NCBI GenBank assembly: GCA_012295275.1
Contig: CM022665.1
Span: 25,068,946-25,132,945, forward strand
Origin: Chrysomallon squamiferum
Lineage: Eukaryota > Mollusca > Gastropoda > Neomphalida > Peltospiridae
Length of the DNA: 64,000 nt
Direction: 5' to 3'
Position 1 is the first letter of the stretch. Each line of letters begins with the position of its first letter. The notes below the pieces were generated by a model that saw nothing but the letters and a program-made list of their open reading frames with translations, was not told the origin of the DNA and made no database searches. This document shows positions 1-21,700 of this stretch, piece by piece. A program made the position numbers and the translations under genes.

Positions 1-136
1 TCTGCACAAAGACAATTTTCGGGAACGCACTGGTACAGGAGGACAAAGTCAGATGCCGCTGACGAGACTCGAACGTATGGCACCCATTCGCCCGCACTCC
101 GAAAGTTGACGACGTTACCGTTCGGCCATAAAGACA

Positions 137-140
<4 letters not shown>
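1..140 (-). repeat. tRNA-derived SINE-like head (candidate)
   Basis: Read on the minus strand, this block has an RNA polymerase III A-box-like string (TGGCCGAACGGT, 128-117) and, about 40 nt on, a B-box-like string (CGTTCGAGTCT, 75-65). The arrangement resembles a class II (Leu/Ser-type) tRNA. It is more GC-rich than its surroundings and sits directly against a (GT)n run. I see no full cloverleaf with an acceptor stem, so a tRNA-derived SINE is more likely than a working tRNA gene. The left end is cut by the window. Confidence 0.35.

Positions 141-228
<88 letters not shown>
141..228. repeat. (GT)n microsatellite
   Basis: Uninterrupted GT dinucleotide run of 88 nt in the presumed intron downstream of the last visible exon of the edge-truncated receptor gene. 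The rest of 229-480 is AT-rich with no recognisable coding content. Confidence 0.95.
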
Positions 229-229
<1 letters not shown>

Positions 230-480
230 TTTATATGTATGTATGTGAGATAGTGTGTATATGTTTATGAGTAATATAAACTTTATTCAATGCAAAGTTC
301 ACGTTTTAAATTATTGTTACGACAGGAATATATCCTTTCCCTGAACGTACTTGTATTTAGTTTAAGAATGATTATGCTTATTTTTCATGTAAATAAATGT
401 AGTTTAATACGTATATTTTAACTTACAGTGAACCTTACTGATGAAAAAAGAAAATAAATTGAAGGCACATTTCTTTGAAC

Positions 481-1812
<1,332 letters not shown>

Positions 1813-1858
<46 letters not shown>

Positions 1859-2380
1859 TATTTTATTTATATTTTATTTATTTATTTGTTTACTTACTTA
1901 TTTATTTACTTCATATTTAGATGGATTTATTTTTTATTTAGACGTATACATTATTTTTAATTAGTTTATTTTCATTTTAATTATTTATATACATTGTAAT
2001 TTTTAAATTAAACTGTAAGCTTAAAATAAGTAAAAAAAATATTCGGTCCTGTTTGTTTTAGCTTACTTTTGGTGTCGGACATAAATATTTAAAAATTCAC
2101 TATAAATAAAATTAAAACTATAATTTTAAGAGATTTTTAATTCTCAGTCATTTACAATTAACGTGCCTACAGTTGTAAAGTTCAGCCAAAGCAATTAACT
2201 GATGGTTCAGCTGCAGAGGCCTGACAAACACAATTTTAATATAATTGATTTTCAACAAGAATGGATGCTGTTATTAAGGATGCTATCCTGAGTGTAAGCT
2301 ACATTACTGATACGTTCATTTTTTCCTGTGGAAAATACAACATTAAGCCTGATTATTGCAAACATCTCTATAACAAATAA

Positions 2381-2415
<35 letters not shown>

Positions 2416-4225
2416 AATAAGTAAATAAGTAAATAAATAAATAAATAAATAAATAAACAGTCAGTAAGCTCGAACTTGCGTTTCCCCACAGAGATATATG
2501 ATTGATTTAATAATAAAACCCACTTAAGATATTTTTTGAAGATGTCCAAGACATACATTATAGTGCACTGATTGTTTTAATAACATTTACAAGGAATACT
2601 AAATATTCTGTTTACTGCTATTATTGTTGTTGTTGTTGTTGTTGTTATTTTATTGTTAATATTGTGTTGTTGTTGTTGTTGCTATTATTATTGTTATCGT
2701 CGTCGTATTCGTCATGATCATCATCATTATTATTAATAAAAAGATACCTGATGCATTCAGTTGCCAACAAACTGATTTCGCAATAATTCCTAGAAGTATC
2801 ATCTGAAAATTCATCATCTTTTGTGGTTGTTGTTGTTGTTGTTGTTGTTGTTCTTTTTTAGCGTAAGGACAATTATTTTTATGTCTCATCTGTGAATCAT
2901 CAAAGCTTTAAAATTCTCGGTATAGTGTTTTTCACATTCTCGTCATAATATACTTCATGCTGGATTTTTAAATTAGTTTTCTTTACCTTGAATCTATTGG
3001 CAGCTACTACATTCTGAAACAAATATTCCATTTTTCAAAAATCTGTTTAAGATCTGCATAATTATTTGCTTAGAGTAACAGTTGTTTATTCGTCTGTTAA
3101 AGATTCCATGAATTGTACTTTTATTGTTAATATCATTGTTCTGGCTTGTTTAAATTTTGGTGTTCCTATTAAGAATTATATGACGAGTTCTCATTCAACA
3201 ACTGCTATGCACTGGAACTGAAATGATCCTATCTTTTCAATATGTCTCAAGCACAATGTTAAAATAAACATTTTCGTAGACATTAGGATATTCAAAATTC
3301 CTTATACTGTACTCGAAATCCATATATAAACCAATAACAAAATGTTCTCATTCTGGAATAACAAACTTGAAGTTGTTTTGAAAAATCACACATAGTTCTG
3401 TTTCTTCGACTTCAAATACCAGAAACTCGTTCTTAAGAATTTCAGAATACGTCCGCTCACAAACGTTTGCAGAATAATACACTTTTTAAATACGTCTAAA
3501 TAATGTCCGTTGTTCATAGCTAAAGAATTCTAGTTTTTTTAACTAAACAAATATTCAGTCTGAACATCTGTCAATGCAAACATATTATATCTGATCGATT
3601 TTATTTTTCTCTTTACTATTTTTTTTATCTCCTTTTAAAACAAATGAACAGCAATTCCTCTACTAATTGTATCCAATATTTATCTGACACAATTAGCAAA
3701 CGGTTATTTTTCAGAAGCAGAAACTTTTTTAGAAAGCATCACACTGAAAATCCAAATACAAAAATAACTAAGTTTGAACGTGTTTGTATTGCTTCTTTTC
3801 TACGTATTTTTGTTTTGATTTTTCTCAAAGTATTTCAGCGAAACGTTAAATCCAATTTTCTATGACACTTCATATCTTATCAGCTTGTTATTAAGGTGTT
3901 CACCCGACACACAAAGAGTCCAAGCACTGTGAAGTGTCACAAATCAAATAACTCTTTTCATGTAAAATTCATGATTTTCAGTTTGAAGTTCTGTCAGCTG
4001 ATGTTTATCTTTCTGTTCCCATGTATTTGATTAGTTGCTACATTTAGATGTAAGAATGTGATAAATACATGTACACGAAGGTTATCCATTATTACTGTTG
4101 TTGTCACTGTTGTTGTTATCATTATTATTGTTGTTGTGGCTGTTGTTGTTGTCGTTATTGTTGTTGTAATTTGTTTTCATTATCATCATCACTGTTACTA
4201 CTTATTATTTTTATTATTATTATTA

Positions 4226-4267
<42 letters not shown>

Positions 4268-5505
4268 TGTCGTTGTTGTTACTGCTACTTTTTTATTAAT
4301 TTGTTCATTTGTTCATTTTTAATTTTAATTTTTAATTTTTTATTTATTTATTTATTTTTATTGTATTAGTAGTTTCCGTTTATTCTTTTTGTCTCATTCT
4401 CGTTTTCTTATAAGAAACAGCACATATTACACTAACATTATTTTCATGTTTTGCTGACCATCTCTGTGTCTTTCTTTCTTAAACCAGGATTCCTGTCTGT
4501 TTTAATATTACATGTTCGGAGGAAAGATACTATTATTTACTCAAACAAATATCGATCAGAATAAAGAAGCAAACATATGAAACAGTTATGCTGTATTTGT
4601 TATATCGGTTGTTTTCTAAGAAATCTCATCAAATATACAATATCGACACTTTAAGTAATGTTCCTTAAACATATCAAATATTTATTCTGTTACATGTTTG
4701 CTTTTCCATTAAGATAATAATCACAGGTCTTAATAATCCTGAACTGTAAATCGATGTTGTTGAAAAAAACAGAAATGCTATTTAAAGAGAGAGAGCCTGT
4801 GAATTAAGGATTTCAGGGGAAGGGGTAGTTTGGTGTGCATCTCGAAATAGATGCATCTTGTGATGCTTAAGAAACTGATTTTCAAAAGTAATAATAATAA
4901 TAATAATAATAACAGAATGTCGTAGTTAAAATAGACAAAACAGTTTAATATAACACTGGGCCATAGTACTTGCTGAAGCATATCTTCTCTATCAAATTTA
5001 TTCAGCAACTAATTGTCAATATAATAATCGTATCTCTTCATCCACGATTCCAAGAACTACATTTAAGCATGTAGCTAATAATAATAATAACAACAACATT
5101 TGAAATAAATTAAATATACCACAACAATAACAACAACAACAACAACAACAACAATATATTTAATAATAATAATAAGAATAATAATAAGAATAATAATAAC
5201 AACAACAACAATAACATAGCAAAATTTCTTACTAACTGCTCCCTGGTTTTGAGGTTAACATTAATATTAAAGAAACTGAATTTGTGCTCAGTAACAGTTT
5301 TGCTTTTCTTTTAAAACAAAGACAAGCTTTAACGAAAACTGCTTATTTACTTTTAATGTGTGTCAAATACAAATCTCTTGAAGTATCAGCTTATAGTCAA
5401 ATAGATCAAAAGTTTCAAGAAATATATAACAAAGCAATGGAAATGTATTCTCTTTTTTCTCACTTTTTTTTTATTTTTTCGGCTTTCTTCTCATACATAT
5501 GTCAT
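1813..5505. other. Spacer between two minus-strand receptor genes
   Basis: No protein gene is recognised here. It holds simple repeats: (AAT)n near 1819-1855, (TAAA)n near 2380-2456, GTT/ATT runs near 2620-2730, 2825-2850 and 4090-4270, and ATT/ACA runs near 5080-5215. The missing first exon (signal peptide) and promoter of the edge-truncated receptor gene should lie in the left part, and the 3' end of the next receptor gene at the right edge. Confidence 0.6.
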
Positions 5506-12112
<6,607 letters not shown>

Positions 12113-13640
12113 CCTTTGTAATATTATTCTTTATGTGACGTTTTTCTTGGAGTTTAGTCACGAAAACAAAATCTTCCGTTCAATGAGTATTCTATAATTC
12201 ATGCAACATTTCAAGTAGTAGTTACTTTATAAAGCATGTGTTCAATGTCAACAGAAAATGGTATAAATTTCAGAATCCCACGAACATACTGTAATCATAG
12301 ATTCGTGTCTAAAAATCAAATAATGAAATAGCAACCAAGATGTTACAGATACCTGGTTGTTCAAACAAGCGTTGCAGACATCCGCAGTGGGAACATCCAA
12401 ACAGACTTTCAGTTGAAGCAGTCATTAAAATTGTAAATGATTTCTGGGTGGAAAAAAATATATAATGGTTTGTTTCAGCTGTGTACAAAAATTTTAAATT
12501 ATCCTGTAATGAAATGCACGCACTTTGGCAAATATCTGGATTTTTTTTTTTTTTTTTTTTTTTTTGATGCTGATGTGAAACGTTTAAATACAGTTTGCCT
12601 AGTTCTAATTACTGAATACTGCGATCTCGTAAACATCTATAGAAATGTTTTCAATGATCTGATAAATTCATTGAATGCAGTTCTTTGAAAATGTCGAAGG
12701 AATGTTATTCATTTTCACGCAATATTGGTAAAAAAAAACCTTCTCTTTTTTATTTTATATTTATTTTTATTTTTATTTCTATTTCTATTTCTATTTATTT
12801 ATTTACTGTTGTTGTTGTTATTTAAACAATTTTCTTTCGTTTTTGACAATAACACGAAAAAAGAAATTAATTATTATATTTGGCGTGACCGGAGGACAAT
12901 GTTAACTGGTGAGAAAAAAATACAGCATCAAGCATGCAATATTTTAATCAAATTGTTAAATCGAGTTGAAATCACTGATAATATGTCCTTTGATCTATGA
13001 ACAAAACTAATGAAAAATACATGTTTTTGATAAACCCAGTGTTATTTCAGAATCAATATATCTTTGCAATTCATGAAAAAATTGGTTTAAAAGTGGAAAA
13101 TCGGTTAAGTCAAGAAAGTAAGGTTTTTTTGTTAATGTTATTGTTTATTTTGTTTTTGTTTTATATGGGCTTTTTGGTTGGGTTTTGAGAGGGGTTGTTT
13201 TGTTTTGTTTTTCTGGGTGTTTTTTTATTAATTCAATTTATTTTTCCTTGTTTGTTTGTTTTGTTTTGAATGTTTGTGGTTGGTTTTTCGTTGGGTTCTT
13301 TTGGTTAGTTTTTCTGGGTGTTTTTTTTTTGGGGGGGTTGAGTTTTTTGCTGTTGTTGGGACACATTCTAGTTACCAAATGATTGTAACAGAGGAGTCAA
13401 TTCAGCGACTGATACAAATGAGCCTGAAATAAATGCTTAAACCGTTAATTCCACTAGTTTATTTTGTCCACTATGTCCTTAACGTATTTCTAAAGTATTT
13501 AAGGGTTGTTATTTTTGTTTTTCTTTTTTTTTTTCGTTTCTTTTTAACCACTGACGCAAGAACCATAATGAGAAGAAAGTAATAAAACCTAAAGCAGTAA
13601 TAAAAAAAATGTATCAATTAAAATGTCTCTTTTTTTTTTT

Positions 13641-13676
<36 letters not shown>

Positions 13677-13879
13677 TATTTATTTATTTATTTCAATTTT
13701 TAATAAAATTCAAAAATTCATATGCTGTTGCATATTTTCTGGCTTACTAATCCAAGTGCTAACACAATCAAATAATTCTGTTGCAATATCTTGTAAAAAA
13801 CAGAACTTGTTCTGGACATTTCCCTCTAACACTAATTTAAAAAAAAAAAAAAAAAAACCTATCCCGAAATACAATCTAT

Positions 13880-13924
<45 letters not shown>

Positions 13925-15054
13925 AAGAAAAAGAAATGAAAAGAAAGAAAGAAATCTGATAAAAAAAATTAAAAAAAAGTTAAAAAGAAAAGAAAAGAAA
14001 ATGGTTTGTAATGGATGTTATTAGGACCTCGGGTAAACAGCAAATAACGGTATTGACAGAGAAATCTGATAGACTATTGATTAAATAACACTGTATTTGC
14101 TATTATAATGAGGTTAAATGCTTAGAGTACTAAACGGGTACTGATCTGGTCTAGGTGAAAGAAATTAGTGTTTTCTAGACAAATGAGTATACATCCTACA
14201 CACACTGAGTCGAAAAGGATAAATGCAGAGATGCTATTCTGTAGGTACGGATGATATATCTCTGTCTGTCTATCTGAGTGTCTTTCTGTCTGTCTGTTTG
14301 TATGTATGTATTCTTTATTTCTTTTCTGTAGTCTTCTAGAAATCTTAATTTGTAAATTAAAAATATAAAAAAATTCTCGTCTTCACATGTACATGTATGT
14401 CTCATACGTGCTTTTTGTTGTTGCCGTTTTGTCATCGTCGCCGTTGTCGTTGCTGTTGAGTCAGTTTTAACTTTTAAAGACGTTACTGAACGTGTTTTCT
14501 CAAAGTGTAGATTATGTCAAAGACTGTTTAGTTTTCTTGTCTTCCATAAAACAAAAGTCCAGCACATCCGCTTCTGATGTGTGAATATTATATCTAAAAA
14601 AAACACTATACGTGGACAGAGGATACTTACTAATCCAACCAAGTTTACAGGGGTTTTATACAAAGTTTAGTGACATGAGATGTTAGGTAAGCTATTCAGG
14701 TTTTCGTTTTCTACAAATTCAAAATGGGGCATTTGGACTGTAGCATAAATTATGAGAAATGGACATTTTGTTCCAGATATCAAGCTGAAAATGTTCTTCT
14801 TATATTTCAAAAATCAAAGAATTATCAACTTTGACATTAGTCTCTAAACACTATCCGAATTGCGGGAACTGTTATTTCGTTCATGCCTATATAGTTATTT
14901 CTACAGACTACTGCAACAGGTAATTCATTTATGATCATCTAAGATTTAGAAATAATAATAATAATTAAAATAATCTTGAACTATCTATGACCGAAACTGA
15001 CGATAATTCTTGAACGTAAATGGGTGTACGTGAAACATTATTCGCAGACTATTG

Positions 15055-15087
<33 letters not shown>

Positions 15088-15554
15088 TTTTCTTCTACTA
15101 TCTGGACATATAGTTTAAACTAAAATGTGATCAATGCTTTCAATGTACTGTATATTATAAATTTTGTTAAAACAGATTTTAATCACGGGCTTTTAACGCT
15201 TAAAAACACTTTTCTTTCTTTCTTTTTTTAATATATATCATTTTTTTTTTTTTTTTTTTTTATCTTTTATTATGTATTATTTATAATAGCATAGTTCAAA
15301 ATATGTACAATCAACTTTAGAATTCAAACATTTTAATTCCAGTGATTACGCGAAATCATAGGAGTATGAGAGGGAATTTGCTAATCTGCCTTTCGGAGAA
15401 TCTGATAACAGAAAGCAGCAGAGATAGGTCATACAAAACTGCAAACTCTATTACTTTACAATGAATCTGTTATCTAATACTCAGAAATATCGATGATGAT
15501 GATGATGATGATGGTGATGATGGTGACGACGACAGAAAATTGGATAAAACAAGA

Positions 15555-16000
15555 AACAAAATATAAAATACAGAGATTTAAGAAACTGTGCAAAAACCTG
15601 CACTAAGTAAAAACAAATATCCTTATTAATCTAGGTTTTGGTATTTAAATGTAAATATGAGATTCGTTACTAATGCAAAACAAATAGAATAAAATATACA
15701 AAGTTACGTAAGATAGTGTAATACTTATTTTCTTATTCATCCAAATATTTGTTAACCCAGTTTAAACACATACTCATCACCTGTATGCCTCTCGTTAACA
15801 TTGCCGTCTGCTCATTCCAGCAAAAACAAAGAATTGATTGGCTCGTTATAAAGCATTGATTTGTCCGTTATACAAATATCATATTAGTGTTGTGTTGTAT
15901 CTGACATACTGTTAATGATCTTCTTAAACAAATAGGAAATTTAACAATCAATGTCTCGTATTTTATCTCCTTGTAGTTGTTTGATGACGTACTCCAGTGT
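15555..16000 (-). pseudogene. Degraded remnants of a further receptor copy (exon 6/5-like fragments)
   Basis: Bases about 15555-15620 align by eye with exon 6 and its downstream intron in the 5.5-12.1 kb receptor gene (9140-9235). Shared strings include acaaaatataaaata and, with gaps, the segment encoding YLVEALAQSLNF. The remnant has an in-frame stop and lost reading frame. Bases 15900-15945 resemble the start of exon 6 and 15955-16000 resemble exon 5 (shared gtactccagtg). The fragments are not perfectly ordered. I infer a dead partial duplicate; alignment scores were not computed. Confidence 0.35.
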
Positions 16001-16058
16001 TTGTTTGGTTAATTATTACTCTTCTTCTTCTTCTTCTTCTTCTTCTTATTATTATTAC

Positions 16059-16098
<40 letters not shown>

Positions 16099-16299
16099 TA
16101 TTTATTTTTATTTTTATTTTATTTTATTTTTTTAAACTGCCTTCAAAATATATGAAACATATTTTAATTCGATATAAAGGACTCCAACAGTATATAAGTA
16201 ATGATAAATAAGGAAGAATATTTCTCACATATACAAAAGGTTCCCACAAGGACGTTAAGGATAAGAGAAACAGACCGTTAATAATCATTTAATAAGAAA

Positions 16300-16339
<40 letters not shown>

Positions 16340-16696
16340 ATAAAACTTATGAATACGTTTTGTTTCTTCCTATTTACTTCTATGTAAAAGATAATATCTT
16401 TAAGTACGGACTGTTCAAGTAGTTCAGAAAATGGTGCGTCATCTTTCTGGTGAAATATTTTTCGTTATTAGAAAAAGTTAAAACGAAAAAAAAAAAAAAA
16501 AAAAAAAACATTTAAGAGAAAAACGAAGCAATTTTTGTAGTGTATCATGTCAGGAAATCGCGAAAACAGGGCGTGGTCGTGTTATTTGTTACAGACTCAG
16601 TAGGTGATTTATGTTTTGTTAACAGAGTGTTTTCTATACTGAGACTGTTAATAGATACAGATCGTCTTCAAATAGATATTTATCCCATTTACATTT

Positions 16697-16846
<150 letters not shown>

Positions 16847-18738
16847 ATTTCTTTTATTTCAATTTGTACCAGGGGGCAAATGCACAACACGCAAGTGCGT
16901 CCAGTAAATTTTCTAAAAAGAAAATCGATAAAATAACAGTGATATACGCTTTTTGGCGCAAAGTAAACATGGGTTGTGCGTCAGTGTTTGTTACTGAGGT
17001 CGGTAAAGAATGTTCCTTGTCCAAGCACAAATGTCTAGAACTGGTACAGTATTTGACATGTATCAGTATACGAGTACTCAGCCACTTTGCATGTCCAAGT
17101 CATTAACTCAGATCCTTGAATGCTTTCGACAAAGCGGTATTTATAGATATTAGGTTTGTTCGAAAACAAACGTAAGTAACAAGTAAACAGAACAGTTGTA
17201 GATAATTACTTACAAAAGTTTACATTACTGTGTAACAACAGTCAGATCGATGCGGAATAGATGTCACATACGCACTTAACATGCAATTCTGCTGACATTT
17301 CCTTGCACGTTTTTCATTAACACAAATATGAAATTTTTACTTAATACAAATATCGACATTCTAATGAGGATCGATATTTAGCAAACTATGTTAACTATAT
17401 AACAAAACTAGACGATGGTCTAAAAATCTAGAAGAGGCTATGAATTGTGAACAAATGGTCAGAATGTGAAATAATTCCTACTTTAGCTGAACAAAACGTA
17501 GTGGATGGTTTGACTAGAACTAAGATTAGACCAATGATTTTATGCTGTATTATTTGGAAGTTACAGAAGAATCTAACAAGAAGTATTTTGCAAGTTTGTT
17601 TTACTTTTATTACATAATGATTTGATAATAATAAGAATAATAATAATTATTATTATTGTTATTATTATAGTTTTTATTATTATTATTATTATTTTACAAA
17701 ATCTTGTTGATTTGCACGATTTTATTTCTTTTTTGTGTGTTTGCTTTATTTTCGTCTCTTTTTCTTTTTCTTTTTTTATCGAGGGAGGTTTGTTGTTTTT
17801 CTACTTTTATTATTCAATATTTTTCTAATTTCCTTTTGAATAATCAGGTATTTTGTTTTAATTTTTATTATTATTATTTTAATTTTTATCACGTTCTGGA
17901 TAAATGGTCATTATCACTTTCAGATCATAAAACTGATATCCTACGTCATTAACTGTATAACCACTTTACATTTGTGTGCAGTTTTCTGTTTCTGTTACCA
18001 CTAATAATGCTAATGCAACTAATATTGCTATTGTTACTACTAATAATAATAATGGTGATCATTATAATAATACTACTAATAATAATATCACATCTTTATA
18101 TTGCTATGGTTATTTTCTAAAGAATCGCTTCGTTTCTAACATTCTTTCTAATATAAAATTAAAAGCTTCAAAAGAAATTTAAAAAATTAAAAATCATTAA
18201 ACTGAATCAAAATAAGATTTCATACATTTCACATTTCAGATGTCAGAAACCGATATAAAGAGCTCTTGTAAGTTGATAATTATTATTTTATAATTGTAAT
18301 TTAAACTTTGCTCTCTGGATTCCAATCTGTTTGTCAACGTCATGGAACTGTATTGGTTTGGTGTTTGTCAAGACATGTCATTTTACTTACAACGTTTCAC
18401 CTAAACACGCCATCAACATGGATACCAATCAGACAGTGTTTATTCTGTAGCAACCATTATCAGATCCGAGAGAAGACTTAACAATGAGTTTACTGTGAGA
18501 ACGTTCGCTTGTAAGTATTCTGTTTTATTATCATTTTTGTTAAATCACTTATTAACGTTACCGACCAGGAGTCTAAATCATCAGTTTATTTCCCACATAA
18601 AGGTCACTGTTTTGTAAATTAAATTTAAAAGCTTCTGTTTTAAAAGAATTATATGCATTTATTTTTCAGTAGAACGAAGACTGGGAAAAAATTCAGCCAA
18701 AAAAAATAAAAGAAAGAAAAAAAATATCCTTTTCAAAA

Positions 18739-21700
18739 ATGCGTTTCAGAATGTTATTGTATGCTATTATTATTTACGCTGGGATTTATCGACCCGTTTA
18801 TACAAAAGGTAAGTTGTTACTCGTTTTATAATAAAAAATGTAAAGCTTTCTTTGTTTTCTTTTCTTTTAAATCCATTTAAGATGCAAGCTTGTTCTATAA
18901 GATTCTTGTCTTTCTCGCTTCCGTAACAAATAATGTTATTTTTAAAACGTTTTATTCTATGTAGAGTTTTGCTTAAATACATTTGAAATTTTTCGTGAAG
19001 GATTTGACAGAACTAGTACATTAAATGATTAATAAGAACATAATTTCTTTCTTTTTGTTGTTTTATGTTTATTCTCTCTTCTGCATAATATATCGAATGT
19101 ATGAAATAGCAATACATGAAAAATAAATTATATGTCCATTATTTAAGGAAAAAAAATACATACATACATTTTTTTTTATGAATATTGAATTTAAATGCAA
19201 ATTATTTCTTCTTTTTTCTTTCTTTTTTTTTTTAACGAACCCCTTCTTGATGAAGATAAATATTCAGACACAAAAACTGTCAGATTGAAATGCAATTTTC
19301 ACACCTGAATTCTTTTCCAGACACTAAGGCATTAATAGTTGCAGGTGATCATCGCAAACCAAACTGGATTAAAAAGATCAGAACCCACACGAAGAATTCT
19401 GCACTCTGTGAAGGTTTCGTTGTAGTTAAACTGCTGAGAAAACTACGATGGCGACTAGTAATAGTTATTTATGACAACTCAAACGGTACGTTACCGTGAA
19501 ATAAAGTGAACAGTACTTCAGTGTGTACAGCCATGATAGAAATCTCATCTTTTTCGCTTCCATAATAAATAATGTTTTTTGTTTGTTTCGTTTGGAGTTT
19601 TTTGAGGGGGTTTAATGTCTTTTTTTATTTTTTTTTTTTTTTTTTTCTTTTTTTTTCTTTCTTTTTTTTTTTTTTTTTTGTTTTGTTTTGGGGTTTTTCT
19701 TGATCACTGATTTATCAAAGGTCGAGATATATACTTCACTGTGAAGACACAAATAAAAAATTCACTGCTGTAACTGGGCAGAAGTAAAACCTTTGCATTG
19801 TGAACAACAAGAACAGTGACCAAAATTAATTCAGTTAAGAAAAAGAACAATCTTCAGTCTTCTTTCTCACTCAGTTCAAGTTAATTTCCTTCTTTCTACT
19901 AAACAATATCATTTATTGCAATATATCTGCACTATATTTTACTTACTATAACATTTTCGCATCTTTTCATTCTTATTAACTTACAGTGTTATATTTATTT
20001 CATTTTAAGTGCAAATAACGCGTGTATATTTTTAAAAGACCATGTACGATACTTCACATTATAATTATTTCCACGATCCTAAAATCCAACGTTTCTCATT
20101 TCTACCCAGTAGCTGATACATCTATCTATATATATATTGTTTGTACTGTCGTGTTGTTGGACATTCATTCAGTGCTTTTCTTTCAGAAGATTTGCTTCGC
20201 TCCATCACAAAACAAATGACAGATTCGTACTATGGAATGGTGTTAGAGTTTCACAACATAGAACATCAGAACACTGCCTCGGTTTCATCACTTCTGGCAG
20301 ACGTGCACCAACGTTTATTTCCTCGCCTTGATTTCCTTTTGATGACCAAAGAAATCAGAGCTTGGGAAATCCTTGACTTTGTAAGCATCGATGTATTAAC
20401 TAACAACTACGTGACCATATAAAAAAACGCTGTTTACTCAAAAATAAAAAAAATATATTTTCAAAGTATAGACACGATTATTTTCACACGATTTTCTAGT
20501 TAAAATGCATTTCATTTAGGGCTGCGTATTACTGTAAAAGTTATAAATTAGAAGATGAAACTAGTTTAATTCCAAAGACAAATATCGATCGACAAAAGTT
20601 AAGATACAGGAATTTACATTAGAATTAATTTAAAATTCCTTTTCAAAACAAAACATTTAGAAATCCGCCTGCATAAAGACATTTTTTAATTATATTATTT
20701 GTTGACTGAGTTTTCTTTTACTGATTTCTCTGTTTGCTATAATTTTGAATTCTTTTTCATTATTATTTTTGTTTTCTTGATAGTTGTTTATTATTAATTA
20801 ATTTGATTTTGTTTTTGTTTGTATTGATCTTTAAATATATATATACGATGACATCAACAATCACAATGCTAATGTTATTGCAAATATTTTTCTACTTCAG
20901 GTTAATATGGCTGATTCTCTGAGCAGCAGAACATCAGATTTTAATTACCATTCTAAGTGGCTCGTTTTGCTACCTTCAGGACAATTTAACTATTCTTTGA
21001 ACAGATTAAACAATCTTCAAAATGTTGCATTCATTAAAACATCTTGCAGTGTTAAGGTACCTGTATTATTATTATTATCACCATCGTCATCATCATCATT
21101 ATTATTATTATCAGCAGCAGCATCAGTATCGTTGTTATTTTCATTATTATCATCATTAATCGGTCCAAAATTTAGCTAATGCACTGTTTCGTTTAAGGTA
21201 GCATCTAAAGATAGCAAAAAGCTGATAGTGATTAAAACTAAGCATATTTTCAGTATATTCTTACATTATAAGTTTATCACACATGAAAAATAACGTTCGT
21301 GTTAATACATTACTGAACACATTTATCCCTCGATTCTCTTCAGTCTGAATCACATTATTGTATTCAGCTGTTAATTCAGTCATTCGGTACATTGTATTTG
21401 TTCGTTTGTTTTGGGATAGTTTTTATTTGTGCTTGCTTGTTTGTTTATAGCCCAAAGCAAGACAAAATCAGGTAATGGAGCTTTCTCAGTATTCGACGAG
21501 TTATTTCTATTTTTCTGATGTTACTGGATGCTATTTCTACAAGAACAATAACAAAACACCAACATCGTATTTTTAAATGTTTTTACTGTAGGAATACAGT
21601 CATACAAGGCAAATCGCTGGGACGTAGTTTAGAGTAAACGACTATGAAGTTTTTTACAGATTGTATTTTGTTCAGTTAAGGCTACGGGTTCTTCTTAGAA

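Noticed and set aside
2040-2090. Candidate first exon for the edge-truncated receptor gene (minus strand, ATG TCC GAC ACC AAA A before GTAAGC)
   Set aside because: Phase fits, but it encodes no signal peptide, unlike the first exons of the two paralogues. Too short to support.
4058-4369. Val/Ile/Tyr-rich open frames over ATT/GTT repeats (also 6846-7154, 13609-13959, 24034-24261)
   Set aside because: Simple-sequence and T- or A-rich tracts, with no acceptor/donor logic and no family resemblance.
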